From: VRUE01 sp963764365
GTDB taxonomy: Bacteria; Actinomycetota; Thermoleophilia; Solirubrobacterales; 70-9
Length of the DNA: 41,812 bases
Assembly: GCA_963764365.1 (NCBI GenBank)
Contig: CAVXSI010000014.1
Location: 1 to 41,812 of the forward strand
Reading direction: 5' to 3'
The translations under genes were made by a program, and so were the position numbers. Under the pieces are notes generated by a model, which worked only from the letters and a program-made list of their open reading frames with translations, did no database searches and was not told the DNA's origin. This document shows positions 32,854-41,721 of the stretch, in pieces (the stretch's first letter is position 1; each line of letters starts with the position of its first letter).

Positions 32854-33241
32854 TTACTCGTCGTTGAAGGTCAGCGCGCAGCCGTTGATGCAGTAGCGCT
32901 GGCCGCCGCGCTCCGGCGGGCCGTCCTCGAAGACGTGGCCGAGGTGCGCGTCGCAGTGCCTGCAGACGACCTCGGTGCGGCGCATCAGCAGGCTGTTGTC
33001 GGGGCGCAGCTCGACGTGCTCCAGGTTGGCCGGCTCGGTGAAGCTGGGCCAACCGGTGCCGGACTCGAACTTCGCGTCCGAGGAGAAGAGCTCGGTGTTG
33101 CAGCAGACGCAGCGGAACATGCCGTTGCGCTTCTCGTCGAGGTGGGGGCCGGTGAACGGCTGCTCGGTGCCGGCCTTGCGGGTGACCTCGTACTGCTCCG
33201 GGGTCAGGTGCTCGCGCCACTCGTCGTCGGATTTCTGCCAT
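32854..33241 (-). CDS. msrB: Peptide-methionine (R)-S-oxide reductase (start-proximal indel)
   Basis: The reading frame WQKSDDEWREHLTPEQYEVT, then MFRCVCCNTELFSSDAKFES, GTGWPSFTEP, VVCRHCDAHLGHVFEDG and GQRYCINGCALTF covers a complete MsrB. The Zn-binding pairs CVCC and CRHC are present, and the catalytic Cys is in RYCIN. The ATG at 33239-33241 is one base out of frame with it (ATGGCAG instead of ATGCAG), so a single extra base after the start is likely. The enzyme repairs oxidised methionine in the cytosol. Confidence 0.88.
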
Positions 33242-33259
33242 GGAGGATCTAAGCGTAGA

Positions 33260-33385
33260 GGGCGCCGGGGGTCGCCCCGTCGGATGCCTTAATCCGCCTT
33301 CGGCGGATTAATGATGTTCCCCTTCGGGGAAGAGGTCACTCCGCGGTGCCGGGGGGAGGCACCGACGGGGCGACCCCCGGCGCCC
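33260..33385. repeat. Large nested palindrome between divergent genes
   Basis: The outer arms 33260-33283 and 33362-33385 are perfect 24-bp reverse complements (GGGCGCCGGGGGTCGCCCCG at the left). Between them lie TTAATCCGCC/GGCGGATTAA (33289-33311), TTCCCC/GGGGAA (33317-33331) and GGTGCC/GGCACC (33345-33363). The whole could fold into a cruciform or branched RNA. It fills the space between the divergent msrB (start 33241) and thioesterase (start 33400) genes. Confidence 0.85.
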
Positions 33386-33399
33386 ATACGATTTGGCGC

Positions 33400-34187
33400 G
33401 TGGAAGAGGCGTTTTATGAGCGGGACGGCGATGGTTACAACGCCACTGAGTGGACCAGAGGGCCGTGGGATCCCGGGTCGCAGCATGCTGGGCCGCCCAG
33501 TGGGTTGCTTGGGCGCGAGATCGAGCGGGTCGACGGGGGTGAGGGGTTTCAGGTTGCTCGGGTGACGTTTGAGATCTTGCGGCCGGTGCCGATCGGAGCG
33601 GTGAGCGTTGAGGCTGAGGTGGTGCGACCGGGGCGGTCGGTGCAGATGATCGAGGGGGCGCTCCGGGGGAGGACGGCGAGAAGCTGATGACGGCGCGGGC
33701 CTGGCGGATCCGGGAGGCGGAGCTCTCGATTCCCGATGACGTGGAGACGACGCCGGCGCCGCCGGCCGGGCCGGAGCAGGGGCACGAGCCGGAGTTCTTT
33801 CGCACGGGGCAGGCGGTCGGGTACCACACGGCAATGGACTGGCGCTCGGTTGGCGGCGGCTTCCACGAGGCCGGGCCGGCGACCGTGTGGATGCGGATGA
33901 ACTGTCAGCTGGTCGCGGGCGAGGAGCCGACGCCGCTGCAGCGCACGCTCGTCGCGGCGGACGTCGGCAACGGGATCAGCTGGGTGCTCGACTGGAGCCG
34001 CTACCTCTTCATCAACGTCGACCTCAGCGTCCACCTCGAGCGCATGCCGGAGGGCGAGTGGGTCTGCGTCGACGCGGTCACGCTGCCGCAGTGCAACGGG
34101 ATCGGCACCGCCGAGTCGGTCCTCTCTGACGAGCGCGGCCGCATCGGCCGCGCCGCCCAGGCGCTGATGGTCGCCGAACGCCCCTGA
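33400..34187 (+). CDS. Thioesterase-superfamily (TesB-like double hot dog) protein (one frameshift)
   Basis: A likely GTG start at 33400 (VEEAFYERDGDGYNATEWTR) leads into GPWDPGSQHAGPPSGLLGRE, the first hot-dog module with the conserved H-x-GPP pattern, then VTFEILRPVPIGAVSVEAEV. An indel near 33675 is followed by KLMTARAWRIREAEL and the second module with WMRMNCQLVAGEEPTPLQRT and DLSVHLERMPEGEWVCVDAV. It has the two-module arrangement of acyl-CoA thioesterase-like proteins. The acyl substrate is unknown. Confidence 0.7.
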
Positions 34188-34200
34188 CCCCAAAACCACC

Positions 34201-34251
34201 GGGGGTGGTCGAGGTTTGAACCGCTATCCGGGTCAAACCTCGACCACCCCC
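34201..34251. terminator. 19-bp perfect stem between convergent genes
   Basis: GGGGGTGGTCGAGGTTTGA (34201-34219) pairs perfectly with 34233-34251 around a 13-base loop. It lies between the stop of the thioesterase-like gene and the end of the MFS gene, 13 and 9 bases away, and would serve as a bidirectional terminator. Confidence 0.7.
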
Positions 34252-34259
34252 TGGGGGGC

Positions 34260-35426
34260 TCAGGCGCCGCTGAGCAGGGTGCGGCCGCGGGTGGAGATGG
34301 TGAGCAGGATCATCGTCGCTGAGGCCAGGGCGACGCAGGAGGCGAAGAGGAAGGCGCCCTCGTAGCTGCTGAGTGCGGCGGCGATCCCGGCCAGGGGGGC
34401 GCCGAAGCCGATCCCGGCGTCGAAGAAAGCGGTGAAGGTGCCGAGCGCCGCGCCGCGCCTGGTCTCGGCCACGCGGTCGACGACGATCAGCAGCAGCGCC
34501 GGGTAGAGCAGCGAGAAGGCGGCGCCCATCGCCATCGCGCCGGCGACGGCGACCGGGAGGCTCTGGGCGAGGCCGAGCATGGCCAGCCCGGCGGCCTCGA
34601 TCAGCGCCGCGCCGATCGCCACCCGGGCCGGGCCGATCCGGTCCGGCAGCCCGCCGGCGGCGAGCCGCGTGAGCACGACCATCGTCGCAAAGACGCCGAA
34701 GACGACGGCGCCGTGGCCGAGCCCGCGCTGGTCGAGGTGGAGGACGACGAAGGAGGCGACGGTCGCGTAGCCGAGCGAGCCGAGCGCCAGCGCGGCGCCG
34801 GGCCGCACCGCCTCGCGCGCGATCAGCGGGTGGTGCTCGTCGACGCCGGGCTTGGCGTGGAAGGGGTCGGGCAGGCGCAGCGCGATCAGCGCCCCGACCA
34901 GCGGCGCGAGCCCGGCGAAGAGCCAGACCGCCGTGTAGCCGGAGGCGTGCAGGAGCAGCTCGCCGATCAGCGGCCCGATGCTGAGCCCGGCCCAGACCGA
35001 GAGCCCGTAGAGGCCGATGATCCGGCCGCGCCGGTCCGGCGGCGCGATGTCGACGATCCAGGCCGAGCCCGCGGTGAAGACGGTCCCCTCGCCGGCGCCG
35101 AGCAGCAGCCGTGCGCCGATCAGCCCGGGGATGCCGAGCGGCAGCAGGTAGAGGAAGCCGGCGATCGCGACCAGGAACGAGCCGAGCAGGACGGTTGGCT
35201 TGCGCCCGCGGTGGTCGGCGAGGCGCCCGGCGACGGGCCGCAGCAGCAGCCCGGTGATGGCGTAGGCGCCGATCACGACGCCGACGGCGATGTTGCCGCC
35301 GCCGAGCGGCCCGTCAACGTAGCGCGGCAGCACCGGCAGCACCGCGCCGACCGCGACCAGGCCGGAGAAGGTGACGGCGAAGACCCCGGCGAAGGCGATG
35401 CCCGGCCGGGCGACCGGGGGAGTCAT
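34260..35426 (-). CDS. Major facilitator superfamily transporter
   Basis: The product is about 388 residues from ATG 35426 (MTPPVARPGIAFAGVFAVTF); a longer in-frame start lies within the upstream inverted repeat and is less likely. Twelve hydrophobic segments are visible, with the MFS loop motif GRLADHRGRKPTVLLGS between helices 2 and 3 and GLPDRIGPARVAIG in the second half. It resembles drug or sugar exporters of the DHA type. The substrate is unknown. It ends at the shared terminator with the thioesterase-like gene. Confidence 0.85.
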   Translation of the reverse strand: MTPPVARPGIAFAGVFAVTFSGLVAVGAVLPVLPRYVDGPLGGGNIAVGVVIGAYAITGLLLRPVAGRLADHRGRKPTVLLGSFLVAIAGFLYLLPLGIPGLIGARLLLGAGEGTVFTAGSAWIVDIAPPDRRGRIIGLYGLSVWAGLSIGPLIGELLLHASGYTAVWLFAGLAPLVGALIALRLPDPFHAKPGVDEHHPLIAREAVRPGAALALGSLGYATVASFVVLHLDQRGLGHGAVVFGVFATMVVLTRLAAGGLPDRIGPARVAIGAALIEAAGLAMLGLAQSLPVAVAGAMAMGAAFSLLYPALLLIVVDRVAETRRGAALGTFTAFFDAGIGFGAPLAGIAAALSSYEGAFLFASCVALASATMILLTISTRGRTLLSGA

Positions 35427-35434
35427 CGCCGTCG

Positions 35435-35480
35435 CGCATCCGACATTGACCACGCTCTGGTGGGGTCAATGTCGGATGCG
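35435..35480. terminator. 17-bp perfect inverted repeat between HAD and MFS genes
   Basis: CGCATCCGACATTGACC (35435-35451) pairs with 35464-35480 around 12 bases. Both neighbours are on the minus strand, so it may end the HAD-gene transcript or attenuate entry into the MFS gene. Confidence 0.6.
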
Positions 35481-35490
35481 TTGGCCGAAC

Positions 35491-36276
35491 TCATGCCAAC
35501 AGGCCTGAGAGATTGTCGATCACGTGGTCGGGCGGCGGGTTGGCCGATTCCGCCTCTGCCCGGGTGCAGGCGCCGGTGAGGACGAGCACGGTCGCCAGCC
35601 CCGCCCTGCGCCCGCCCTCGATGTCGGAGGCGATCCGGTCGCCGACCATCGCGACCCGCTCGGCGTCGGGGATCAGCGCCCGGGCCTGCTCGAACAGGTG
35701 GGGCTCGGGCTTGCCGCCGGTCTCGGCCCGCTTGCCCGAGGCGGTCTCGACCGCGGCGAGGGTCGCCCCGGTTCCCGGCCAGGCGCCGCCGGGCATCGGC
35801 AACGTCGGATCGCGACTGGTGCCGAAGAGCGCAGCGCCACCCTGTAACGCGCGCGTGGCCGTGAACAGCTCTCCGTAGTCGAACTCGCGATGCGCGGAGA
35901 CGACCACCACGTCGGCGGACTCTCCGGCCTCGCCATCGAGCAGCTCCAGCCCCGCCGCCGCAACGGTCTGCTTGAAGCCAGGAGCGCCGATGACGAAAGC
36001 CGTTCCACCGACCCCCGCCTCTTCCGCGGCCAGCTGTGCGGTCACCGCGCCGCCGGTCAGGACTCGGTCATCAGCCGTCGGAATCCCGATATCCCGCAGG
36101 CGGCTCGCATACTCCGCCGGCTGCTTCACCGAGTTGTTGGTCACGAAGACGATCTCCGTCCCCTCGGCCACCAGCTTCGCCAGCGCATCGACCGCCCCCG
36201 GCACCAGCTCGCGACCGATCCAGACGACACCGTCCAGGTCGATCAGCAGTCCGTCGAATTCGTCCGCCAGCGCCAT
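35491..36276 (-). CDS. HAD-IIA family phosphatase (NagD/phosphoglycolate-type)
   Basis: This 261-residue protein starts at ATG 36276. The HAD motifs are in order: GLLIDLDGVVWIG (motif I, nucleophile Asp), VFVTNNSVKQ (motif II), GKPEPHLFEQA (motif III, Lys) and VAMVGDRIASDIEGGRRAGL (motif IV). The cap between motifs II and III is of the C2A type. It removes phosphate from a small metabolite such as phosphoglycolate, glycerol phosphate or p-nitrophenyl phosphate. The start is 24 bases from the divergent ABC transporter gene. Confidence 0.88.
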   Translation of the reverse strand: MALADEFDGLLIDLDGVVWIGRELVPGAVDALAKLVAEGTEIVFVTNNSVKQPAEYASRLRDIGIPTADDRVLTGGAVTAQLAAEEAGVGGTAFVIGAPGFKQTVAAAGLELLDGEAGESADVVVVSAHREFDYGELFTATRALQGGAALFGTSRDPTLPMPGGAWPGTGATLAAVETASGKRAETGGKPEPHLFEQARALIPDAERVAMVGDRIASDIEGGRRAGLATVLVLTGACTRAEAESANPPPDHVIDNLSGLLA

Positions 36277-36300
36277 CTCGCGCAGGCTATTGTGCCCGCC

Positions 36301-37035
36301 GTGAGCTCAGCGAACGGACAGGTGGTGGTCGCCTCGGAGGTCTCGCGCCGCTACGGCGAAGGCGAGGCCGCGGTCGACGCCCTGGCCGGCGTCTCGACCG
36401 GCTTCGAGCGCGGGCGCTTCACCGCGATCATGGGCCCGTCGGGCTCCGGCAAGTCGACCCTGATGCACATCCTCGCCGGGCTCGACGTGCCGACCGCCGG
36501 CACGGTGACGCTCGACGGCGAGCAGATCACCGGCCTCGACGACGCCGCGCTGACCAAGCTGCGCCGCGACAAGCTCGGCTTCGTTTTCCAGTTCTTCAAC
36601 CTGCTGCCGGTGCTGACCGCCGAGGAGAACCTTGTGCTGCCGCTCTCGATCGCCGGCCGCAAGCCCGACGCCGAGTGGCTCGAGCGGCTGATCCGCACGG
36701 TCGGGCTCGAGGATCGCCGCACGCACCGGCCCTCGGAGCTCTCCGGCGGCCAGCAGCAGCGCGTCGCCGTCGCCCGCGCGCTGGTCTCCAAACCGGCCGT
36801 CGTCTTCGCCGACGAGCCGACCGGCAACCTCGACTCGAAGGCGAGCGCCGACGTGCTTGCGCTGCTGCGCCAAGCCGTCGACGAGTTCGGCCAGACGGTG
36901 ATCATGGTCACCCACGACCCCGCCGCCGCGGCCCACGCCGACCGCCTGATCACTCTGCGCGACGGCCAGATCGTCCACGACGCCGCGCCCGGCTCGGCGG
37001 ACGAGGTGATCGAGCTGATGAAGCAGATCGACTAG
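36301..37035 (+). CDS. ABC transporter ATP-binding protein, MacB/LolD type
   Basis: The product is about 244 residues from GTG 36301. Walker A GPSGSGKSTLMHILAG, Q-loop VFQFFNLLPVLTAEEN, signature ELSGGQQQRVAVARAL, Walker B VVFADEPTGNLDS and the switch His in MVTHDP are all present. The Q-loop and PTGNLDS sequences are those of the MacB/LolD/FtsE group, which works with FtsX-type permeases by mechanotransmission. The permease gene follows after 5 bases. Confidence 0.92.
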   Translation: MSSANGQVVVASEVSRRYGEGEAAVDALAGVSTGFERGRFTAIMGPSGSGKSTLMHILAGLDVPTAGTVTLDGEQITGLDDAALTKLRRDKLGFVFQFFNLLPVLTAEENLVLPLSIAGRKPDAEWLERLIRTVGLEDRRTHRPSELSGGQQQRVAVARALVSKPAVVFADEPTGNLDSKASADVLALLRQAVDEFGQTVIMVTHDPAAAAHADRLITLRDGQIVHDAAPGSADEVIELMKQID

Positions 37036-37040
37036 CACCC

Positions 37041-39591
37041 ATGACCGGGCTCGCGATCAAGAGCCTCTGGGCGCGCAAGGCGCGGGCGCTGGCGACGATC
37101 GTCGCCGTCGTGATCGGCGTCGCCTTCGTCGCCGGCACCTACATCCTCACCGACACGACCTTCCAGGCCTTCGACGAAATCTTCGAAGACTCGCTGGCGA
37201 ATACCGACGTCGTGATCACCGCGCGCGAGGAGGTGCGCCAGGAAACCGGCGAGGTGCCGAGCTTCAGCGCCGCCGTGCTGCCTCGGGTGAAGCGTGTTCC
37301 CGGCGTTCGCGTGGCGGGCGGAGATCATCAACTCGCCGGGCGGGTTCTTCGACGCCGACGGCGATCCGATCGGCTCCAAGTTCGCGCCCAAGTTCATCGG
37401 CTCGAAGCTGCCCGAGGCGCTCGAATCGATGACCTATGTCGAGGGCCACAGGCCGCGCGACGCCGCGCAGGTCTCGATCGACGAAGGGGCGGCTGACGAG
37501 GCCGGCCTCGAGCTCGGTGAAACGATCCGGCTGGCGGCGGTCGAGCGGGCGAAGAGCTTCCGCCTCGTCGGCATCGTCAAGCTGGGCGACGCCTCGTTCG
37601 GCGGCGCCAGCATCGCCGCGGTGACGCTGCCCGAGGCGCAGCGGCTCACCGGCAAGCGGGGCCAGTTCGATGAGATCTCGGTCGCCGCGCACGACGGCGT
37701 CTCCGAAGCGGAGCTGAAGCGGCGGATCGAGCGCGAGTCCCCGCCGGCGCGGGTCGAGACGGCGAAGGAAAACGTCGAACGCGACTCCGACCAGATCCGC
37801 GACGACCTCGGCTTCCTGCAGCATCGGCTGCTGGTCTTCGCCTTCGTCGCCCTCTTCGTCGGCGCCTTCCTGATCTTCAACACCTTCTCGATTACGGTCG
37901 CCCAGCGGGTCAGCCGAGTTCGGCATGCTGCGCACGCTCGGCGCCTGGCGCGGCCAGATCCTCGGCTCGGTCGTGGCCGAGGCGCTGGCGATCGGGTGAT
38001 CGGCGCAATGCTCGGCTTGCTCGGCGGCTACGTGATGGCGGTCGCTGCTCAACGGCTTCTAAAGTCGCATTCGGAATCGACCTGCCGACCACGGCGCTGG
38101 TGAGGAAACGCGCACGATCGTCGTCTCGCTGGTGGTCGGGTCGGCGTCACGCCGATCTCCTCGATTATGCCGGCGCTGCGCTCGACCCGGGTGCCGCCGA
38201 TCGCCGCGCTGCTGGCGCTGGAGCTACCGCAAAGCCGGCGCCGCGCGGCGTCTACGCGGTGCTCTCGGTCGTGCTCGGCCTGGTGGGGCTGGTGATGGTC
38301 CTGATTGGCCTCTTCGGCGACGCCGGCGGCGGCGCCGCGGCCGGGCTGATGGGCGCCGGCGCGGTCGCGATCGTGCTCGGCGTCTCGCTCTTCAGCCCGC
38401 GCCTGGTGCCGCCGCTGGCGACCGTCGCCGGCTGGCCGCTGGAACGGATCCGCCGCCTCACCGGGCGCCTCGCGCGAGAGAACTCGCAGCGCAACCCGAG
38501 CCGCACCGCGGTTACCGCAGCGGCGTTGATGATCGGCCTCGCCCTGGTCACCTTCGTCACCGTCTTCGCCGCCGGCCTGAAGAGCTCGGTCGCGCAGGTG
38601 ATCGACGAAGACTTCACGGTGGCCTGGTGATCCAGAACACCGACGGTTTCTCGCCGATCCCGGCCGGGGCGGCGGCCACCGCGCGCGAGGTCCCGGGGGT
38701 GAAGCTGGTAGCGACGATCCGCGCGACCGAAGCAGGGCTCGGGCAGGGGGCGAAGGCAAAAGTCACGGCGCCCAGCTCCGACATCGGCGACGCGGTCGAG
38801 ATCGAATGGGACGAGGGGGCCCGGCGACTCTTCGCGGGCTCGGCGATGGCGAAGCCGTCGTCTCCGACTCCTTCGCTTCCGACTACGGCCTCACTCCCGG
38901 CGACCGCTTCAAGCTGCTCAGCCAGACCGGGGCCGAACCGGCCTTCCGCGTCGCTGGCGAGTTCGACTCCAAGCTCGGGGTCTTCGGCGGCGTGCTGATC
39001 ACTCAGGCGGTGATGACGCGCGCCTTCGATCAGACCCAGGACACGATCGATTTCGTGATCGTCAAGCCCGGGGCCGATGCGGAAAAGGTGCAGGCCGCGC
39101 TCACCGCCGGCGCCGAACGGGCCTTCCCGACCGCCGAAGTGCTCAACCAGCAGGAACTGAAGGAAACCCGCGAAGAACAGGTCGACCAGCTCGTCAACCT
39201 CTTCTACGCGCTGCTGATCCTGGCGATCGTGATCTCGCTCTTCGGCATCGCCAACACGCTCGCCCTCTCGATCCACGAACGAACGCGTGAGCTCGGCATG
39301 CTGCGGGCGATCGGCATGTCGCGCCGCCAGGTGCGGACGATGATCCGCTACGAGGCGGTGATCACGGCGCTGATCGGCGCGATCCTCGGCATGGCTCTCG
39401 GCGTGGTCTTCGCGGCGCTGATCTCACAGCCGCTGAAGGACGAAGGCTTCACCCTCTCCTACCCGATCGGCTCGCTCGTCGTGCTTCTCATCCTCGCCGG
39501 CTTCGCCGGAGTCCTGGCCGCGATCCCACCGGCGCGCCGGGCGTCGCGGCTTGATGTCTTGGACTCACTTCAATACGAGTGGCGGGTCTGA
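37041..39591 (+). CDS. FtsX/MacB-type ABC transporter permease (multiply frameshifted)
   Basis: The gene starts at ATG 37041 (MTGLAIKSLWARKARALATI). It has the two-module plan of large FtsX-like permeases: a membrane helix, a periplasmic domain, three helices (FAFVALFVGAFLIFNTFSIT, then FGMLRTLGAWRGQIL), a middle pair of helices (VYAVLSVVLGLVGLVMVLIG), LARENSQRNPSRTAVTAAAL, a second periplasmic domain and the final three helices (LILAIVISLFGIANTLALSI; ELGMLRAIGMSRRQVRTMIR). Indels are evident near 37310, 37915, 37995, 38055, 38235, 38625 and 38835. The total length of about 850 residues is normal. It exports a lipid, peptide or lipoprotein; the substrate is unknown. Confidence 0.82.
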
Positions 39592-40236
39592 CGCGCCTTG
39601 CTCGATCATCCGTCGCTCGCTTGCGGAGCCCGTCACGCTCCCTGCTTCCTTGCACTGCCGGTCAGCTCGGCGGCACAGGACGACGGAGTGCGAAGCGTAT
39701 GGAGCGTAGGAGGGCGACCATGGAGTGCGGCGGGCCGCCTGCGTGCCGACCTCGATGCAAATGACGGCGTGGCCCTTGCCGCGGCCGATCAGCCAGCGGT
39801 TGACCGGCACGGCGAAGGCGAAGGCGACGACCAGCGAGAAGGCGAGGCTGCCCCAGAAGAGCAGCGAGCCCAGCCCGGCGCTCATCGCTCCGGGGATCGC
39901 GACGACGATCGCGTTGTCGACGACCTCCATCGTCGCGATGCTGACCGTGTCGGAGGTGAAGGCGATCGGGATCACGGCTGAGAGCGCCAGGCCCGCCTTC
40001 AGCAGCGGCAGACTGGTCAGGCTGTAGCCGAATAGGAAGGCGAGAGCGATCGCGAGAGCCACCGTGGCCGCATTCGAGAAGCCGAAGGCGGTGCCGATCG
40101 CCATCCCGGCAACCTCGCCGATCGCGCATCCGGTCAGGCAGTGGAGGGTGGCGCTGATCGCGACGGCGGTAAGCGCGGCCCCCTCGGCCGGCATCTGGTG
40201 GTCATGGTGGGGATGGGTCTGGGCGGCGGTTTCCAT
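39565..40236 (-). CDS. DUF4396 membrane protein with His-rich N-terminus
   Basis: The product starts at ATG 40236. The N-terminus METAAQTHPHHDHQMP is His-rich. Membrane helices follow: TAVAISATLHCLTGCAIGEV with His and Cys near the membrane face, AATVALAIALAFLFGYSLTS, and helices ending NRWLIGRGKGHAV. This is typical of DUF4396. The last 65 residues, after about 39770, are not membrane-like and may be an artefact of a lost stop, so the true end is uncertain. The tail overlaps the permease convergently. The CsoR-like operator upstream and the His/Cys residues suggest a link to copper or another metal. Confidence 0.75.
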   Translation of the reverse strand: METAAQTHPHHDHQMPAEGAALTAVAISATLHCLTGCAIGEVAGMAIGTAFGFSNAATVALAIALAFLFGYSLTSLPLLKAGLALSAVIPIAFTSDTVSIATMEVVDNAIVVAIPGAMSAGLGSLLFWGSLAFSLVVAFAFAVPVNRWLIGRGKGHAVICIEVGTQAARRTPWSPSYAPYASHSVVLCRRADRQCKEAGSVTGSASERRMIEQGASDPPLVLK

Positions 40237-40279
40237 GCGTCTCTCGGGTGGATGAAGGAAGTCCGACGCAGCCTAGCAG

Positions 40280-40296
40280 ATACCCCCTGGGGGTAT
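40280..40296. promoter_or_regulatory. CsoR/RcnR-type operator
   Basis: ATACCCCCTGGGGGTAT is a perfect 8+1+8 palindrome. G/C tracts flanked by A/T triplets are the known operator form of CsoR/RcnR-family metal-sensing repressors. It lies 44 bases upstream of the DUF4396 start, in an AT-richer stretch suited to a promoter. No CsoR gene is in the window. It could also affect the divergent P450 gene, whose start is 76 bases away. Confidence 0.65.
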
Positions 40297-40371
40297 ATTG
40301 ATTTCGATTTGAAAAGACCGGTGTCACACAACGGCTACGCCGGCGGGTGTACTGTCGCGAGCGGAGGCGCG

Positions 40372-41721
40372 ATGGAGGCTGCGACGACAACGGTGCCGCG
40401 AACGGCCGCGAAGGCGGCCAAGGATGGCCTTCCGCCTGGGCCGCCGCTGCCGATGCCGCTACAGACCGCGATCTGGTCGCGGCAGGCGCGGCGCCTGCTC
40501 TACGCCTCCCAGGACCGCTACGGCGACATCTTCACGCTGAAGATCCTCGGCGAGACCTGGGTGGTGCTTGCCGACCCGGAGGCGGTCAAGCAGGTCTTCA
40601 CCGGCGATCCGCGCGTCTTCCACGCCGGTGAGGGCAACGGCCAGCTGGCGCCGCTGCTCGGCGCCTACTCGCTGCTGGTGCTGGACGAGGGTGAGCACAT
40701 GAGCCAGCGCAAGCTGCTGCTGCCGCCGTTCCACGGCAGGCGCATGCAGGCCTACGAGGCGACGATGTCGGAGATCGCCGAGCGCGAGATCGCCTCCTGG
40801 CCGAGTGGCGAGCCCTACGCGCTGCGCCCGCGGATGCAGGCGCTGACCCTGGAGATCATCCTGCGCACCGTCTTCGGCGCCCGCGAGGGCGAGGGGCTGG
40901 CTGAGCTGCGCGACGCCCTGCGCCGCTACCTCGACCTGCTCAGCGACCCGCGGCAACTGCTGCCGGTGGTCGCGATCGGGCCGCGGCGCGTCCGCCGGCT
41001 GCCCTGGGTCCGCCGCGCGATGGACCGGGTGGATGCGTTGATCCGGCGCGAGATCGCCGCCCGCAAGCGCGTCACCGACCTGGAGGAGCGCGACGACATC
41101 CTCTCGATGCTGGTCGGCGCCCGGCACGAGGACGGCAGCCCGATGAGCGACGCCGAGATGCGCGACGAGCTGCTCACCCTGCTGGCCGCCGGCCACGAGA
41201 CCACGGCGACGTCCCTCGCCTGGGCGGTCGAGCGGTTGTCCCGCCATCCAGAGAAGCTCGAGCGGCTCCGCGCCGAGGCGGTTGCGGGCGAGGACGACGC
41301 CTACCTGACGGCGACGATCCAGGAGACGCTGCGCCTGCGGCCGGTGATCGCGATCGTCCTGCGCCGCCTCACCGAGCCGGTCGAGATCGGCGGTTACGAG
41401 CTGCCGGCGGGGATCTCCGTCGTGCCCTCGATCTACCTCGCCCACCGCAACCCGGACATCTACCCCGAACCGCAGGCCTTCCGTCCCGAGCGCTTCCTCG
41501 AGAACCCGCCCGGCACCTACACCTGGATCCCCTTCGGCGGCGGCGTGCGCCGCTGCCTCGGCGCCGCCTTCGCCCAGTTCGAGATGGCGGTGGTGTTGAG
41601 GGAGTTAGTGAAGCGGCGCGAGGTTCGTCCCGTCAATCAAAAGCCGGAACGAATTTTCCGCAGGGCAATTACCGAGACCCCGCGCCACAACGCCAAAGTC
41701 ATCCTGACGCTGAGGTCGTAG
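40372..41721 (+). CDS. Cytochrome P450
   Basis: The product is about 449 residues from ATG 40372, preceded by GGAGG. The proline-rich start is PPGPPLPMP. The I-helix oxygen-activating motif is AAGHETTATSLAWA, the ExxR motif is ETLRLRP, and the haem-binding loop is IPFGGGVRRCLGAAFAQ with the Cys ligand. It resembles CYP110/CYP135-type bacterial monooxygenases with the N-terminal PPGP hinge but no membrane anchor. The substrate is unknown. The frame is intact, in contrast to many neighbours. A ferredoxin or reductase is not adjacent. Confidence 0.92.
   Translation: MEAATTTVPRTAAKAAKDGLPPGPPLPMPLQTAIWSRQARRLLYASQDRYGDIFTLKILGETWVVLADPEAVKQVFTGDPRVFHAGEGNGQLAPLLGAYSLLVLDEGEHMSQRKLLLPPFHGRRMQAYEATMSEIAEREIASWPSGEPYALRPRMQALTLEIILRTVFGAREGEGLAELRDALRRYLDLLSDPRQLLPVVAIGPRRVRRLPWVRRAMDRVDALIRREIAARKRVTDLEERDDILSMLVGARHEDGSPMSDAEMRDELLTLLAAGHETTATSLAWAVERLSRHPEKLERLRAEAVAGEDDAYLTATIQETLRLRPVIAIVLRRLTEPVEIGGYELPAGISVVPSIYLAHRNPDIYPEPQAFRPERFLENPPGTYTWIPFGGGVRRCLGAAFAQFEMAVVLRELVKRREVRPVNQKPERIFRRAITETPRHNAKVILTLRS

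Noticed and set aside
30868..33252. A single 794-residue SerRS/response-regulator protein reading on through the msrB region
   Set aside because: The last ~150 codons are antisense to a complete msrB gene and show no coding sense; an indel near 32,790 is more likely.
40342..40360. Shared 13-mer GTACTGTCGCGAG near 12,217 and 40,349
   Set aside because: It is short, has no extended similarity, and fits chance in G+C-rich DNA.
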